From Caldilineaceae bacterium (lineage in GTDB: Bacteria; Chloroflexota; Anaerolineae; Caldilineales; Caldilineaceae), in the NCBI GenBank assembly GCA_022842065.1, contig JALHQH010000021.1:133607-197606 (forward strand): a stretch of 64,000 nt of DNA. Reading direction: 5' to 3'. Made by a program: the position numbers and the translations under genes. The notes below the pieces were generated by a model. It was not told the origin of the DNA. It made no database searches and was given only the letters and a program-made list of their open reading frames with translations. The stretch's first letter is position 1; each line of letters opens with the position of its first letter. Below, in pieces: positions 43,284 through 51,742 of this stretch.

Positions 43284-45611
43284 ATGAACGAAGCTGAAAC
43301 CCGAGCTGAATATATTGACCCTGCGCTCAGGGCTGCGGGTTGGGGGGTGGTGGCAGGCAGTCGCATTCGCCGTGAATTTTACATTACGCCTGGCCGCATT
43401 GAGGGCCACGGACGGCGTGGCGACCGCCTCATGGCTGATTATGTGCTAGAGTATCGCAATACCAAGCTTGCCGTCGTGGAAGCCAAGGCTGATACCCAAG
43501 CGCTGACCGAAGGGGTCGGCCAAGCGAAGAACTATGCCGGTAAGCTGGCCGTGCGCTTCACCTATGCCACCAATGGCCGCGGGATCTACGGCATCGACAT
43601 GGAAACCGGCAAAGAAGGCGAGATCGCTGCCTACCCAACGCCGGAAGAACTGTGGGCCCTCACCTTCACCCAACCCAATCCCTGGCGCGATCTGCTCGCT
43701 GCCGTTCCTACCCAGGATAAAGGTGGCTCCCATCCAAGCCGCTACTACCAGGAGATTGCTGTTGAGCGGGTGATGGAGGCCATCGCCAAAAATCAGCATC
43801 GGATCTTGCTCACCCTCGCCACGGGCACCGGCAAGACCTTTATCGCCTTTCAGATCGCCTGGAAACTCTTTCAATCGCGCTGGAACCTGAGCCGTGAACC
43901 ATCCCGCCGCCCGCGCATCTTATTCTTGGCTGACCGCAACATCCTGGCCGATCAAGCCTACAACGCCTTCTCTGCCTTTCCTGAAGATGCCTTGATACGG
44001 ATTGCCCCCGACGAGATCAAGAAGAAAGGCCGCGTCCCGAAGAACGGGAGCCTCTTCTTTACCATCTTCCAGACCTTCATGAGTGGGCCGCTCATGGATG
44101 GCCAGCCCTCTCCGTACTTTGGCGACTATCCGCCCGATTTCTTTGACCTGATCATCATTGATGAATGTCACCGCGGCGGCGCTAATGATGAAAGCACCTG
44201 GCGTAGCATCCTTGAATACTTTGCTCCTGCCGTACAACTTGGTCTTACGGCCACGCCCAAGCGCAACGACAATGTCGATACCTACGCCTATTTTGGCGAG
44301 CCGGTCTTTATCTACTCGCTCAAGGAGGGCATCAACGACGGCTTCCTCACCCCCTTTAGGGTCAAGCAAATTTCAACAACGCTAGACGAGTATGTTTACA
44401 TGCCTGATGATACGGTGCTCGAAGGCGAAGTACAGGTAGGCGAGCGGTTCACAGAAGCCGAAATGAACAAGCTCATCGAGATCAAGGGCCGCGAAGCATA
44501 TCGGGTCAAGCTCTTTATGGAGCAGATCGACCAGAACGAAAAGACGCTCGTCTTTTGCGCCTCGCAACTTCACGCCTTAGCCGTGCGCGATCTGATCAAC
44601 CAAATGAAGAACAGTCGCAACCCCAACTACTGTCAGCGCGTTACCGCGAAAGACGGTGCGCTTGGCGAACAATTCTTGCGTGACTTCCAAGACAATGAAA
44701 AGCTGATCCCTACGATCCTGACCACCTCGCAGAAGCTCTCGACCGGTGTCGATGCCCGCAATGTGCGCAACATCGTGCTCATGCGCCCGATCAATTCCAT
44801 GATTGAGTTCAAGCAGATCATCGGGCGCGGCACTCGGCTCTATGAAGGCAAAGAGTACTTCACGATCTACGACTTTGTGAAGGCACACCTCCTTTTTGAA
44901 GACAAGGAGTGGGACGGCGAGCCAATAGCCCCAGAACCGAAGGAATCAGGCGGCAGTGGGCCAGCAGTGGATGATGGGCCTCATTCCCGGCGCGAACCGA
45001 ACGAAGAACCCGTTGGGCGTCAGAGGATTGTGATCAAATTGGCCGATGGCAAAGAACGCCAGATCCAGCATATGATGAGTACCACCTTTTGGCATCCCGA
45101 TGGCACACCGATGACGGCACAGCAGTTCTTAGAAATGCTCTTTGGCAAGCTGCCGGACTTCTTTCATGATGAGGCCGAACTGCGGGCAATCTGGAGCGAT
45201 CCGGTCACGCGAAAGAAGCTGCTCGATGGCTTGAGTGAGAAGGGTTTTGGTAATGCACAACTGGCCGAAATGCAAAAGCTGGTCGATGCCCAGCAGAGCG
45301 ATCTCTTTGATGTTCTTGCCTACATTGCCTATGCTAAACCTGTCTTGACGCGTCTCGAACGCGCTGAGCAAGCAAAGGTGTATCTCGGCGGCTTCAGCAC
45401 GAAACAGCAGGTCTTCCTTGACTTCGTGCTATCGCACTATGTCAGCGTTGGCGTCTATGAACTGGACTTGGAGAAACTCAACCCACTCCTTCGCCTGCGC
45501 TATCAGAACTCCATTATCGATGCTGTTGCCGACTTGGGCAGGGTAGATGAGATCAAGCACTTATTTATGGGCTTTCAGAAATATCTTTATCAGCAGCAGA
45601 TCGCAGCGTAG
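43284..45611 (+). CDS. hsdR: Type I R-M restriction/translocase subunit
   Basis: 775 aa. PD-(D/E)xK nuclease at the N-terminus (LAVVEAKAD, about 63-72), SF2 motor with Walker A ATGTGKT (about 178), DECHRGG (about 292) and the later GVDARNVRNIVLMRPINS and IIGRGTRL motifs, and an EcoEI-type C-terminal domain. It cuts unmodified DNA at a distance. Complete by length. Confidence 0.93.
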   Translation: MNEAETRAEYIDPALRAAGWGVVAGSRIRREFYITPGRIEGHGRRGDRLMADYVLEYRNTKLAVVEAKADTQALTEGVGQAKNYAGKLAVRFTYATNGRGIYGIDMETGKEGEIAAYPTPEELWALTFTQPNPWRDLLAAVPTQDKGGSHPSRYYQEIAVERVMEAIAKNQHRILLTLATGTGKTFIAFQIAWKLFQSRWNLSREPSRRPRILFLADRNILADQAYNAFSAFPEDALIRIAPDEIKKKGRVPKNGSLFFTIFQTFMSGPLMDGQPSPYFGDYPPDFFDLIIIDECHRGGANDESTWRSILEYFAPAVQLGLTATPKRNDNVDTYAYFGEPVFIYSLKEGINDGFLTPFRVKQISTTLDEYVYMPDDTVLEGEVQVGERFTEAEMNKLIEIKGREAYRVKLFMEQIDQNEKTLVFCASQLHALAVRDLINQMKNSRNPNYCQRVTAKDGALGEQFLRDFQDNEKLIPTILTTSQKLSTGVDARNVRNIVLMRPINSMIEFKQIIGRGTRLYEGKEYFTIYDFVKAHLLFEDKEWDGEPIAPEPKESGGSGPAVDDGPHSRREPNEEPVGRQRIVIKLADGKERQIQHMMSTTFWHPDGTPMTAQQFLEMLFGKLPDFFHDEAELRAIWSDPVTRKKLLDGLSEKGFGNAQLAEMQKLVDAQQSDLFDVLAYIAYAKPVLTRLERAEQAKVYLGGFSTKQQVFLDFVLSHYVSVGVYELDLEKLNPLLRLRYQNSIIDAVADLGRVDEIKHLFMGFQKYLYQQQIAA

Positions 45612-45674
45612 ACATAGCGCTTGCAGCATTCAGTGAGGTCTGAGCACAAACCGTACATACCAGAGGGCTAGCTT

Positions 45675-45881
45675 ATGGACAGTGCTACTATCTTTGCTCA
45701 ACTCCGTGATGCACTGGCGGTGCTCTATCCTAAAAAGGAAGACGCACGTATCGTTGTTGCTGTTGCGGGCCTCAACTCCACTAACATTGCTTTCAACGCC
45801 AGCGCTCAGACTAACTTTCACAACGGTAAGCTATCTACTCAGCGAGATTCGCACATCAATAGCTCCATTTCCATAATTTGA
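45675..45881 (+). CDS. Stand-alone, shortened effector-associated domain (EAD)
   Basis: 68 aa. LRDALAVLYPKKEDARIVVAVAGL...SAQTNFHN matches the first half of an EAD of the pattern LYP-x-ARRV-x-AGL-x-W-H-IL-x-EA; compare the intact domain at 51960 (RLYHTPASMRRVIDDAGLDFSRIS...WHSILIEA). After NFHN about nine residues appear deleted and the frame runs on as GKLSTQRD. EADs are adaptor domains that join conflict-system proteins by homotypic contact (known from bacterial immunity work). It stands between hsdR and the receiver/CHAT genes. It may be a decayed adaptor or a minimal one. Confidence 0.55.
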   Translation: MDSATIFAQLRDALAVLYPKKEDARIVVAVAGLNSTNIAFNASAQTNFHNGKLSTQRDSHINSSISII

Positions 45882-45916
45882 TACTATAGTTTTGCTATTA
45901 AAGGGCTAGGCGCTGT

Positions 45917-46327
45917 ATGTTTACTGAGGATCAATTGAAAGCATCAATTCTAATCGTTGATGATCAATACATAGTTAGGCAGGGTGTTGCTCGTCTTTTG
46001 CAGTTTTATGGGTTTGAAACCATCTTATATGCACATAGCGGCACTGCTGCACTAAAGATCCTTTTTGATCAAAAACCGTCCATAGATATCATGATAATAG
46101 ATCTAATCATGCCTGGAATGCATGGCGATCACGTACTAGATGTGATTTCCAATCAATATGAACTCTCTTTGAGCATAATAGTAATGTCTCATTTTCCAGT
46201 ATCAGAAGGTCAGCTTAGGCGTATTTTGAAGTCACCAGGGGTAATAAGATTTCTACAAAAGGATTTTATTATATCAGATTTGGCCTCTGCTTTGCTTCAA
46301 GGGCTTTGCTGCAAACGCATTGGATAG
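45917..46327 (+). CDS. Stand-alone response-regulator receiver protein 1
   Basis: 136 aa, a receiver domain only. Acidic pair in ILIVDDQ, phospho-acceptor Asp in IIDLIMPGMHG and conserved Lys in FLQKDF. There is no output domain and no kinase gene nearby. AT-rich compared with the rest of the window. It is the first of two adjacent receivers preceding the CHAT gene. Confidence 0.85.
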   Translation: MFTEDQLKASILIVDDQYIVRQGVARLLQFYGFETILYAHSGTAALKILFDQKPSIDIMIIDLIMPGMHGDHVLDVISNQYELSLSIIVMSHFPVSEGQLRRILKSPGVIRFLQKDFIISDLASALLQGLCCKRIG

Positions 46328-46350
46328 AATGGTTAGTGGTAGGTTACGAA

Positions 46351-46752
46351 ATGCCAACCAAAGAACAGTTGTTGACCACTATTTTAGTAGTTGATGATGC
46401 AAAGAATTTGTGTGAAGCCTTCAGAGAGGTTTTACATTTTGTTGGCTATGAGTCGGTACTTATTGCAAATGATGGATTAGAGGCAACAAAAATTCTTACA
46501 AATTGCGGCTCTTCGATCACTGTCATGATAACGGACATTTTGATGCCATCTATGGATGGCTATGAATTACTGGAATGGATATCCAATAACTATGATTCCC
46601 CACTAAGAACAATAGTTATGTCTGCTATGAGTGGTTTGTCTGAACGGCGTGAATTTTTCATGAAATTACCAACAGTAGTGAGCGTTCTTCCTAAGCCCTT
46701 TTCTCTTGATGTACTTTTGGAAACTCTGCGCCAATGCATTGAAATGCGATAA
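46351..46752 (+). CDS. Stand-alone response-regulator receiver protein 2
   Basis: 133 aa from ATG 46351. Acidic pair in ILVVDDAK, Asp in MITDILMPSMDG, Thr/Ser switch in TIVMSAMS and Lys in LPKPFSL: a complete CheY-like receiver without output domain. It is 24 bases after the first receiver and clearly diverged from it. The pair could pass a phosphoryl signal to the CHAT protein. Confidence 0.87.
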   Translation: MPTKEQLLTTILVVDDAKNLCEAFREVLHFVGYESVLIANDGLEATKILTNCGSSITVMITDILMPSMDGYELLEWISNNYDSPLRTIVMSAMSGLSERREFFMKLPTVVSVLPKPFSLDVLLETLRQCIEMR

Positions 46753-46860
46753 CCTATTACAGTTTGCACGTTGGGCTAGATTAAGCCTAGTGATCACTCA
46801 ACATTCGATTGTATCGGCAAGAGATGTGGCGGCCTAGGTTAATTAGAAAAGAATCAATAA

Positions 46861-48072
46861 ATGATGAATCCCATTAAAGTACTTGTACTATTTTCTAGCC
46901 CATCAGGGCTTACGCATTTACGACTTGATAGGGAAGACCGAGAAATAGAGTTGCTGGCCCGGCAATCAGGTCACCATAGCGTTGAGATCGTTCGACGGCA
47001 CGCTTCGACACCATCGGATTTTATTGATCTGATTGGAACGGGAGAGTTTGAAATCATACACTTTTCTGGTCATGGAGATTCAGAAGGTATATATCTGGAA
47101 AATCCGGAAAACGGGCAAAACATAGTCCTAAACATTCATCTGCTCCGGCTAATTATGAGCCACCAACCTAACTCGAAACTCCGTGTGCTAATATTCCTCT
47201 CATGTTTTTCGTCCCAAACTGTCGCTAAATTAATAGGTTACTGTCCATATATTATTGCAATTGAAGGTCCTACATACGACGCAGAAGCAACATCATTTAT
47301 TAAGCACTTTTATGCCTCATATTTTCAAGATCGCTCTGTACAGCGAGCTTTCGACAACGCGTCGCTACATATTCTAACAGGCGAAAAACCTGACTGTGTG
47401 AAACCACAACTTATTCAGCGTGCCAAGCATAACTCCGAAGGAAAGTTAATCGTCGAAGCGACAATGACCATTTTCCCTGATGTGATGCACATAGATTTGA
47501 GTTCAGTTGAAGGGTTACTAGACTCTCTTGATATGCCAAGAGAGCAAGTGCTAAATCTCATAGCGCGCAAAATCAAAATTCATGCATGGATTTTTGCTGT
47601 GCCTAGGGACAATGCCATTTTGTCAATTGGTGAAACCCTCATTGGAGAATTTTCCTGGAATGCAGCAGCAAATTTTATTGTTTGCAACAAGCTATACTGT
47701 GTCAAAGAAGATGTAGACCCTAAGCACTGGGGTCTTTGGTCACGGTTGTTGTTGCTTTACAATGATCTCTGCGGCGAAACATACCGCTCTCCCTTTACTC
47801 GATCTGCTTCTCCTTCGCGCAAAGAAGTGATCGATAAAGGGCTAAGGCGAATGAATAAAGTCCATGCAGATATCGCACATGACGTAGAAGCTTTAATCCA
47901 AATGGGTTTCACAAAGGTTGGTCTATCATATTCCTTGGCAACATCATATCTAGAGTTAGCAAACGAAAAATTTAAGGAGTCAGACTTACCGATGACAGTA
48001 GCTTACCTTGAATCTACCTTGAGTTCCCTCCATGATGCATTAAATTCGTCTTCTCCATCAATGCAACCGTGA
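46861..48072 (+). CDS. CHAT-domain caspase-like protein, putative effector
   Basis: 403 aa. N-terminal CHAT domain (about 5-185): IKVLVLFSSPSG, catalytic His in IIHFSGHGDS (H71) and catalytic Cys in VLIFLSCFSS (C115), then RSVQRAFDNA. The C-terminal half (about 195-400) is unassigned and largely helical at its end. No signal peptide, so it acts in the cytoplasm. Small N-terminal CHAT proteins of this kind are found as suicide effectors in conflict systems. It lies in an AT-rich cassette with an EAD fragment and two receivers. Confidence 0.78.
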   Translation: MMNPIKVLVLFSSPSGLTHLRLDREDREIELLARQSGHHSVEIVRRHASTPSDFIDLIGTGEFEIIHFSGHGDSEGIYLENPENGQNIVLNIHLLRLIMSHQPNSKLRVLIFLSCFSSQTVAKLIGYCPYIIAIEGPTYDAEATSFIKHFYASYFQDRSVQRAFDNASLHILTGEKPDCVKPQLIQRAKHNSEGKLIVEATMTIFPDVMHIDLSSVEGLLDSLDMPREQVLNLIARKIKIHAWIFAVPRDNAILSIGETLIGEFSWNAAANFIVCNKLYCVKEDVDPKHWGLWSRLLLLYNDLCGETYRSPFTRSASPSRKEVIDKGLRRMNKVHADIAHDVEALIQMGFTKVGLSYSLATSYLELANEKFKESDLPMTVAYLESTLSSLHDALNSSSPSMQP

Positions 48073-48350
48073 CCTAAAGCACTTTACTGTTTTCAAGGTA
48101 CTATACGCGTAAAATGGAAGCCAATATGGTGATGCTTGCGGAATCGATAGAGTGGCAGCTATTGACTGATGAAAACCCAGCTAGTTGATACTCATTCTCA
48201 TAAGAGGAACTCATGGCAGTCGATGACAGGCAACTCGACAAAGCCTACGTGGTTGACCAAGCCGCTTGAGCTTGCGGGGAGTGATTAACTGCTATGTGCT
48301 CTAAGCGATAGGTTATTGCAGTTGTTGAAGAAGAGTCCACTAACACATGC

Positions 48351-48424
48351 TTACTTCGCTAGGTAGCAAATTTGTCCACTCGGTAAATTTACCAAGTGGA
48401 CAAATTTGCTACCTAGCGAAGTAA
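48351..48424. repeat. 74-bp near-perfect palindrome containing family copy 4
   Basis: TTACTTCGCTAGGTAGCAAA... is inverted to the same distance on both sides of position 48387.5; only one base pair (in ACTCGG, C against A) is off. The centre is the 20-bp family palindrome (48378-48397). It lies between the convergent CHAT and recombinase genes. A recombination site, cruciform origin or strong bidirectional terminator are the main options. The rest of 48073-48350 shows nothing recognisable. Confidence 0.75.
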
Positions 48425-48452
48425 AGGCCGGAAGATGGCCAACAGCAAATAG

Positions 48453-49502
48453 TTAGTATGTGATCTTCACACCACGATTGCTCACTTTGCGTTTCTCTGC
48501 ATATCTCATTGGCATTGCAAGAGATAACCAACCACCCCACGCAGCGGCAACTTGCAAATCGTTGTTCTTTACAACCTCATCAGCAGCAGTGTGTCTCAGA
48601 TCGTGGGGTGACAGGTTCTCGACTCCAAAGCGCTGGCCGATTTCGCCAATGCGCTTGTTGATGGCCCGTACAGACATGCCACTGCTCGTCAACGCACCAC
48701 TCTTGAGTGAACCGGCGATCAAGGGTGCTGTTGCTGGTCTATCGCCGATCAAGCACATGTACTCTGTCAGCGCGGTGTAGCTGTCTGCGGTTAGATCGTG
48801 CAAATCGGTCGTGCTTGTCTTGAGCCGGTTGATCGTCAAGCTTCGGGCGCTCAGATCCACATTGGCCATCGTAAGCGCTGCTACTTCACTTACCCGCAAT
48901 CCATGATCTAACATCAGGCATAGCAGCACCCGATCCCTGTAGTCAGATGGCCGGTTACACACCATCCCCTTGAGTTGCGCAACGATCCCACGCTTGACGA
49001 AGTTAGGCTCAGCTTTCTTATTGCCCACCCGCCTTACCTCGCGCTTGGCGTCGAGCCGCCCGATTTCTTTCTGGCTGTACCCGCTTACCGCAGTGATGCG
49101 CAAGTACTCCCCCTCGGCGATCATCCCTGCTTGTTGGGCAAGTTTGGCATAGGTGCGCACCGTGGATAACCGCACATTGACGCTATGGCCATCATAGCCG
49201 GTCTTAAGCATCCATTGGCGATATGCGGCCACCAAGCCACCGGTAACAATAGCCCAAGCGCCGGGATGAACATAGAATGCTGCACCGTTCAACTGTACAG
49301 CACTGATCTCGGTGATGAATTGCCCAAAGAGCACCAGGTCAGCTTTCTGGCGGCGCAGGGTATTGTCCGCTTTGGTCTGTTGATAGACGCTGAACACATT
49401 GTCGGCAAAACTCTGGTTTGCGGCAGCGGCCACCGCTTGCAGCCGTTCGATCTCATATTGTTGCAGGGTGTATTGTTCAAGCTTTTCGATCTGAGCTTCC
49501 AT
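48453..49502 (-). CDS. Second tyrosine recombinase (XerC/phage-type)
   Basis: 349 aa. The catalytic part shows Arg in DHGLRVSEV, HxxR in PHDLRHTAAD, Trp replacing the second His in WGGWLSL (allowed in the family) and Tyr in MRYAEKR. The N-terminal core-binding domain is longer than in XerC. It points away from the element end and is far from either att core, so it may resolve multimers, move an inner module or act at the 74-bp palindrome just beyond its stop. Confidence 0.85.
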   Translation of the reverse strand: MEAQIEKLEQYTLQQYEIERLQAVAAAANQSFADNVFSVYQQTKADNTLRRQKADLVLFGQFITEISAVQLNGAAFYVHPGAWAIVTGGLVAAYRQWMLKTGYDGHSVNVRLSTVRTYAKLAQQAGMIAEGEYLRITAVSGYSQKEIGRLDAKREVRRVGNKKAEPNFVKRGIVAQLKGMVCNRPSDYRDRVLLCLMLDHGLRVSEVAALTMANVDLSARSLTINRLKTSTTDLHDLTADSYTALTEYMCLIGDRPATAPLIAGSLKSGALTSSGMSVRAINKRIGEIGQRFGVENLSPHDLRHTAADEVVKNNDLQVAAAWGGWLSLAMPMRYAEKRKVSNRGVKITY

Positions 49503-49600
49503 TGATTAATCCTTTTTAGTACTGATTTGTATAAATAATCGGTATCTATTTTCATGAAGTTTGACGCCAATGTCAATAGAAAATGACGATCAATTTTGCC

Positions 49601-49620
49601 ACTTGGTAAATTTTCCTAGT
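49601..49620. repeat. Palindrome family copy 5
   Basis: ACTTGGTAAATTTTCCTAGT, about 100 bases upstream of the second recombinase start. Confidence 0.65.
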
Positions 49621-49945
49621 TGCAAGGTAAAGCCAGATCATACAAAGGGTAAAGCCTTGTACAGAAGCCCATAAACGCTACAGAACACGCACCGCCACTA
49701 CTCGGCACACACACAACAGATTGCCACGTAGCGCCCCACCACGGCAGCCAGGGAGCCACGCAGCCTAGTAGCCGGTACGCTGTGGGTAACACTAGATCGG
49801 GCAGTTGGGTCAGTGACATAGCCTAATAAGGGAAAGGCTTGAGGGAAACTCGCTGATCGATAGAGATGGATCATTCATCCTCTCCCCTATCAGGCAGAGA
49901 CACAGCTTGCTGTTCCGTTATAGTAGGCAGGGAAGCAGTAGATCA

Positions 49946-49965
49946 ACTAGGTAAATTTTCCATGT
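49946..49965. repeat. Palindrome family copy 6
   Basis: ACTAGGTAAATTTTCCATGT in the middle of the non-coding region. Confidence 0.6.
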
Positions 49966-50315
49966 TTCGATGCAGTGATGATTGCCACAGATAAGGATCT
50001 GGGGAGATCAGTGTGGTGATAGCCACCAGAGAGAGCGAGAGACAAAAGTGTGCCGCTAGCAACTGGGGTAGATTGAGGAATATTGGTGGTTGCTATGCTA
50101 ACGGCTAGGGCAAGGGCAAATCACACGGCAACCCTTTCCATTAGGATCGATTCCCCTTTTTAGATCGGGCAGAAACTTGATGATACCCCCAATCCGCCAA
50201 CTAAAAAACAAAAAGAGCTATACGAAATAATGGCAACTTATATGACTTGCGGGAAAACGGTACAACGAAATTTGGTGATCAAAAAACAAAAAGAGTTATA
50301 TAACCGACAAAAAAC

Positions 50316-50335
50316 ACTACGTAACTTTGCCAAGT
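50316..50335. repeat. Palindrome family copy 7, joined to an A-rich motif
   Basis: ACTACGTAACTTTGCCAAGT followed directly by GGAAAACAAAAAGAG. The same composite occurs at 51225-51259. Confidence 0.6.
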
Positions 50336-50399
50336 GGAAAACAAAAAGAGTTATATAACTCTACAGTTTCCCTACGGTTTCGGTAGAGCTATTGATATG

Positions 50400-50420
50400 T
50401 AGCGCAGATTGCGCTACAAT
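50400..50420 (+). promoter_or_regulatory. Operator TAGCGCA-GAT-TGCGCTA over a -10 box
   Basis: Perfect inverted repeat at 50400-50416 overlapping TACAAT (50415-50420). The ATG at 50427 is only seven bases after the -10, so the mRNA would be leaderless. Autorepression by the encoded RHH protein is likely. Confidence 0.55.
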
Positions 50421-50426
50421 AGACGC

Positions 50427-51167
50427 ATGGCAAAAACAACACCAAATAGCTGGCGTCTGAGCAGCGAGGCGCTATTGTTGCTTCGGTCGCTATCGGATCA
50501 ACTGGGAATTTCCCAGGCTGCGGTAATCGAATTGAGTGTACGCGAATTCAGCAAAACGAGGATCGACACAATGGACAAGAAAATCAAAATTCTTTCAGTT
50601 AACACAGAGCCGTTTTTGTATACCAACAGCGGACAGAGTGAGGAATCACATGCCATTCTGCGGATCTTTCCGGCAGAGCGCGCAGTCAAGATTTATCAGG
50701 GCGTCAGCGACGCTAGCGGCCAGGAACCGCGCGACTATTTTCGCTACTGGATTACCGAACACCTAAGCGGCGACGATGACAGAGAACCGGGGTATATAAT
50801 GGTCAAGGAGAAACTCACTGAGTTCTTTGAGTCCCCGATTGCACAGACGTTGCTGGCGCAGATCTGTGACAACTATGTCACCTGGGATTTTCCACACGAG
50901 GTTGGAGGGCGGCACACCGACGAATCGAGGAGAGCGCTCGAAGAACTTCTAGCCAAGATCGGAAAAATTCCAACTACGCAGCTACAGGCATGGGAGGCCT
51001 CGGAGTGGTTACAGTGGGTAGTTTACGAGGAACTAATCGCCCGTAGCGCAGCCGATTGGGTAGCAGAAGCGCGCTCGGATAGCGCGATCCTGGACGAGTA
51101 CGATGTCCGAAACTATATCGCTGGCAAGATCGCCGAACATGAGAAGGAAGAAGAGGAGGAAGATTAG
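50427..51167 (+). CDS. RHH-domain protein with unassigned C-terminal part
   Basis: 246 aa from ATG 50427. The N-terminal SWRLSSEALLLLRSLSDQLGISQAAVIELSVREF is an RHH-type DNA-binding unit; residues about 55-246 form an unknown domain ending in a run of Glu. It is probably a regulator that binds its own palindromic promoter and perhaps the element's other palindromes. No ribosome site is visible, in line with a leaderless transcript. Confidence 0.6.
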   Translation: MAKTTPNSWRLSSEALLLLRSLSDQLGISQAAVIELSVREFSKTRIDTMDKKIKILSVNTEPFLYTNSGQSEESHAILRIFPAERAVKIYQGVSDASGQEPRDYFRYWITEHLSGDDDREPGYIMVKEKLTEFFESPIAQTLLAQICDNYVTWDFPHEVGGRHTDESRRALEELLAKIGKIPTTQLQAWEASEWLQWVVYEELIARSAADWVAEARSDSAILDEYDVRNYIAGKIAEHEKEEEEED

Positions 51168-51182
51168 GGCCGCAATCCACTA

Positions 51183-51220
51183 TTAACCGATAACGGCGAT
51201 CCTTCCCCGTTATCGGTTAA
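51183..51220 (+). terminator. Hairpin after the RHH gene
   Basis: TTAACCGATAACGG / CCGTTATCGGTTAA perfect 14-bp stem with a 10-base loop; no long T tract. Confidence 0.6.
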
Positions 51221-51224
51221 TACC

Positions 51225-51244
51225 ACTTGGCAAAGTTACCAAGT
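51225..51244. repeat. Palindrome family copy 8
   Basis: ACTTGGCAAAGTTACCAAGT followed by GGAAAACAGAAAGAG, the same composite as at 50316. Confidence 0.65.
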
Positions 51245-51266
51245 GGAAAACAGAAAGAGCATCAAT

Positions 51267-51282
51267 TGTAATGCGCATTACA
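51267..51282. promoter_or_regulatory. 16-bp perfect palindrome ahead of the xis-like gene
   Basis: TGTAATGCGCATTACA ends seven bases before ATG 51290; probable operator. Confidence 0.55.
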
Positions 51283-51289
51283 TATATCA

Positions 51290-51529
51290 ATGCCCAAAGC
51301 GGGTAAACTGTTGTGCATGAACAACTTTAATATTTACGGTAGTCGTCAAGCGGCGGAGCAAATTGGAATTACATTAAACAATTTGCAGATGTGGCTTGCA
51401 CGTCACCCTGAATATCGCCCTAAGCAGCGTATATCAGGTGACGATCTGTTGTGGTTGCCGCAGGACATTGAGCGGGTAAAGGAAGCGCGACAGCGTACCG
51501 CCAAGCATGGCAATCGCAAGCCGGAATAG
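51290..51529 (+). CDS. Excisionase-like helix-turn-helix protein
   Basis: 79 aa (or 70 aa from ATG 51317). The winged HTH of the MerR/HTH_17 type is visible: YGSRQAAEQIGITLNNLQMWLARHP...PKQRISGDDLLWLPQDIERVK. Proteins of this size and fold near an att site act as recombination directionality factors (Xis). It is 155 bp inside attR. Confidence 0.65.
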   Translation: MPKAGKLLCMNNFNIYGSRQAAEQIGITLNNLQMWLARHPEYRPKQRISGDDLLWLPQDIERVKEARQRTAKHGNRKPE

Positions 51530-51571
51530 ACGATCTAAACCTTGGGATTAACACTGTTAGCGTTTGACCAA

Positions 51572-51600
51572 TTGACACGAACAAGTGTTCATGCTATTAT
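51572..51600 (+). promoter_or_regulatory. Element-borne copy of the tRNA promoter
   Basis: TTGACA (51572-51577), 17 bases, TATTAT (51595-51600). The surrounding words (CCAATTGACA, CATGCTATTATA, GAAAGATT) match those before the host tRNA. Confidence 0.65.
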
Positions 51601-51656
51601 ACCGAAAGATTAGCAATTCACCAGAGGAAAACAGCAACTACACGTACAGCGGGGTA

Positions 51657-51742
51657 GGCGACGTAGCCGGGGGCCCTTTGGGCGCGGTTAGAGCGAAGGC
51701 TTCATAATCCTTAGGTCGGTGGTTCAAGTCCACCCGTCGCCA
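51657..51742 (+). pseudogene. tRNA-like gene (CAT) with altered D-arm
   Basis: GGCGACGTAGC and everything from GCGGTTAGAGC to the discriminator are identical to the tRNA at 28928, but TCAG of the D-arm is replaced by the 16-base CGGGGGCCCTTTGGGC, which breaks the D-stem and can form its own GCCC-TTT-GGGC hairpin. It has its own promoter. It is probably non-functional as a tRNA; it is the element-side half of the attachment site. Confidence 0.75.

Larger units (their letters stand above)
49503..50426. other. 0.9-kb non-coding region, origin/regulatory-like
   Basis: No convincing gene. It holds three copies of the 20-bp palindrome and three copies of AAAAACAAAAAGAGYTATA (50203-50222, 50281-50300, 50338-50355), with a fourth shorter copy (AAAACAGAAAGAG) at 51247-51259. 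A/T tracts become dense toward the right. It could be an origin, a transfer locus or a shared control region for the divergent recombinase and RHH genes. Confidence 0.45.

Noticed and set aside
49616..49819. 67-codon minus-strand frame in the non-coding region
   Set aside because: No ribosome site, no recognisable pattern, and it reads over regulatory repeats.
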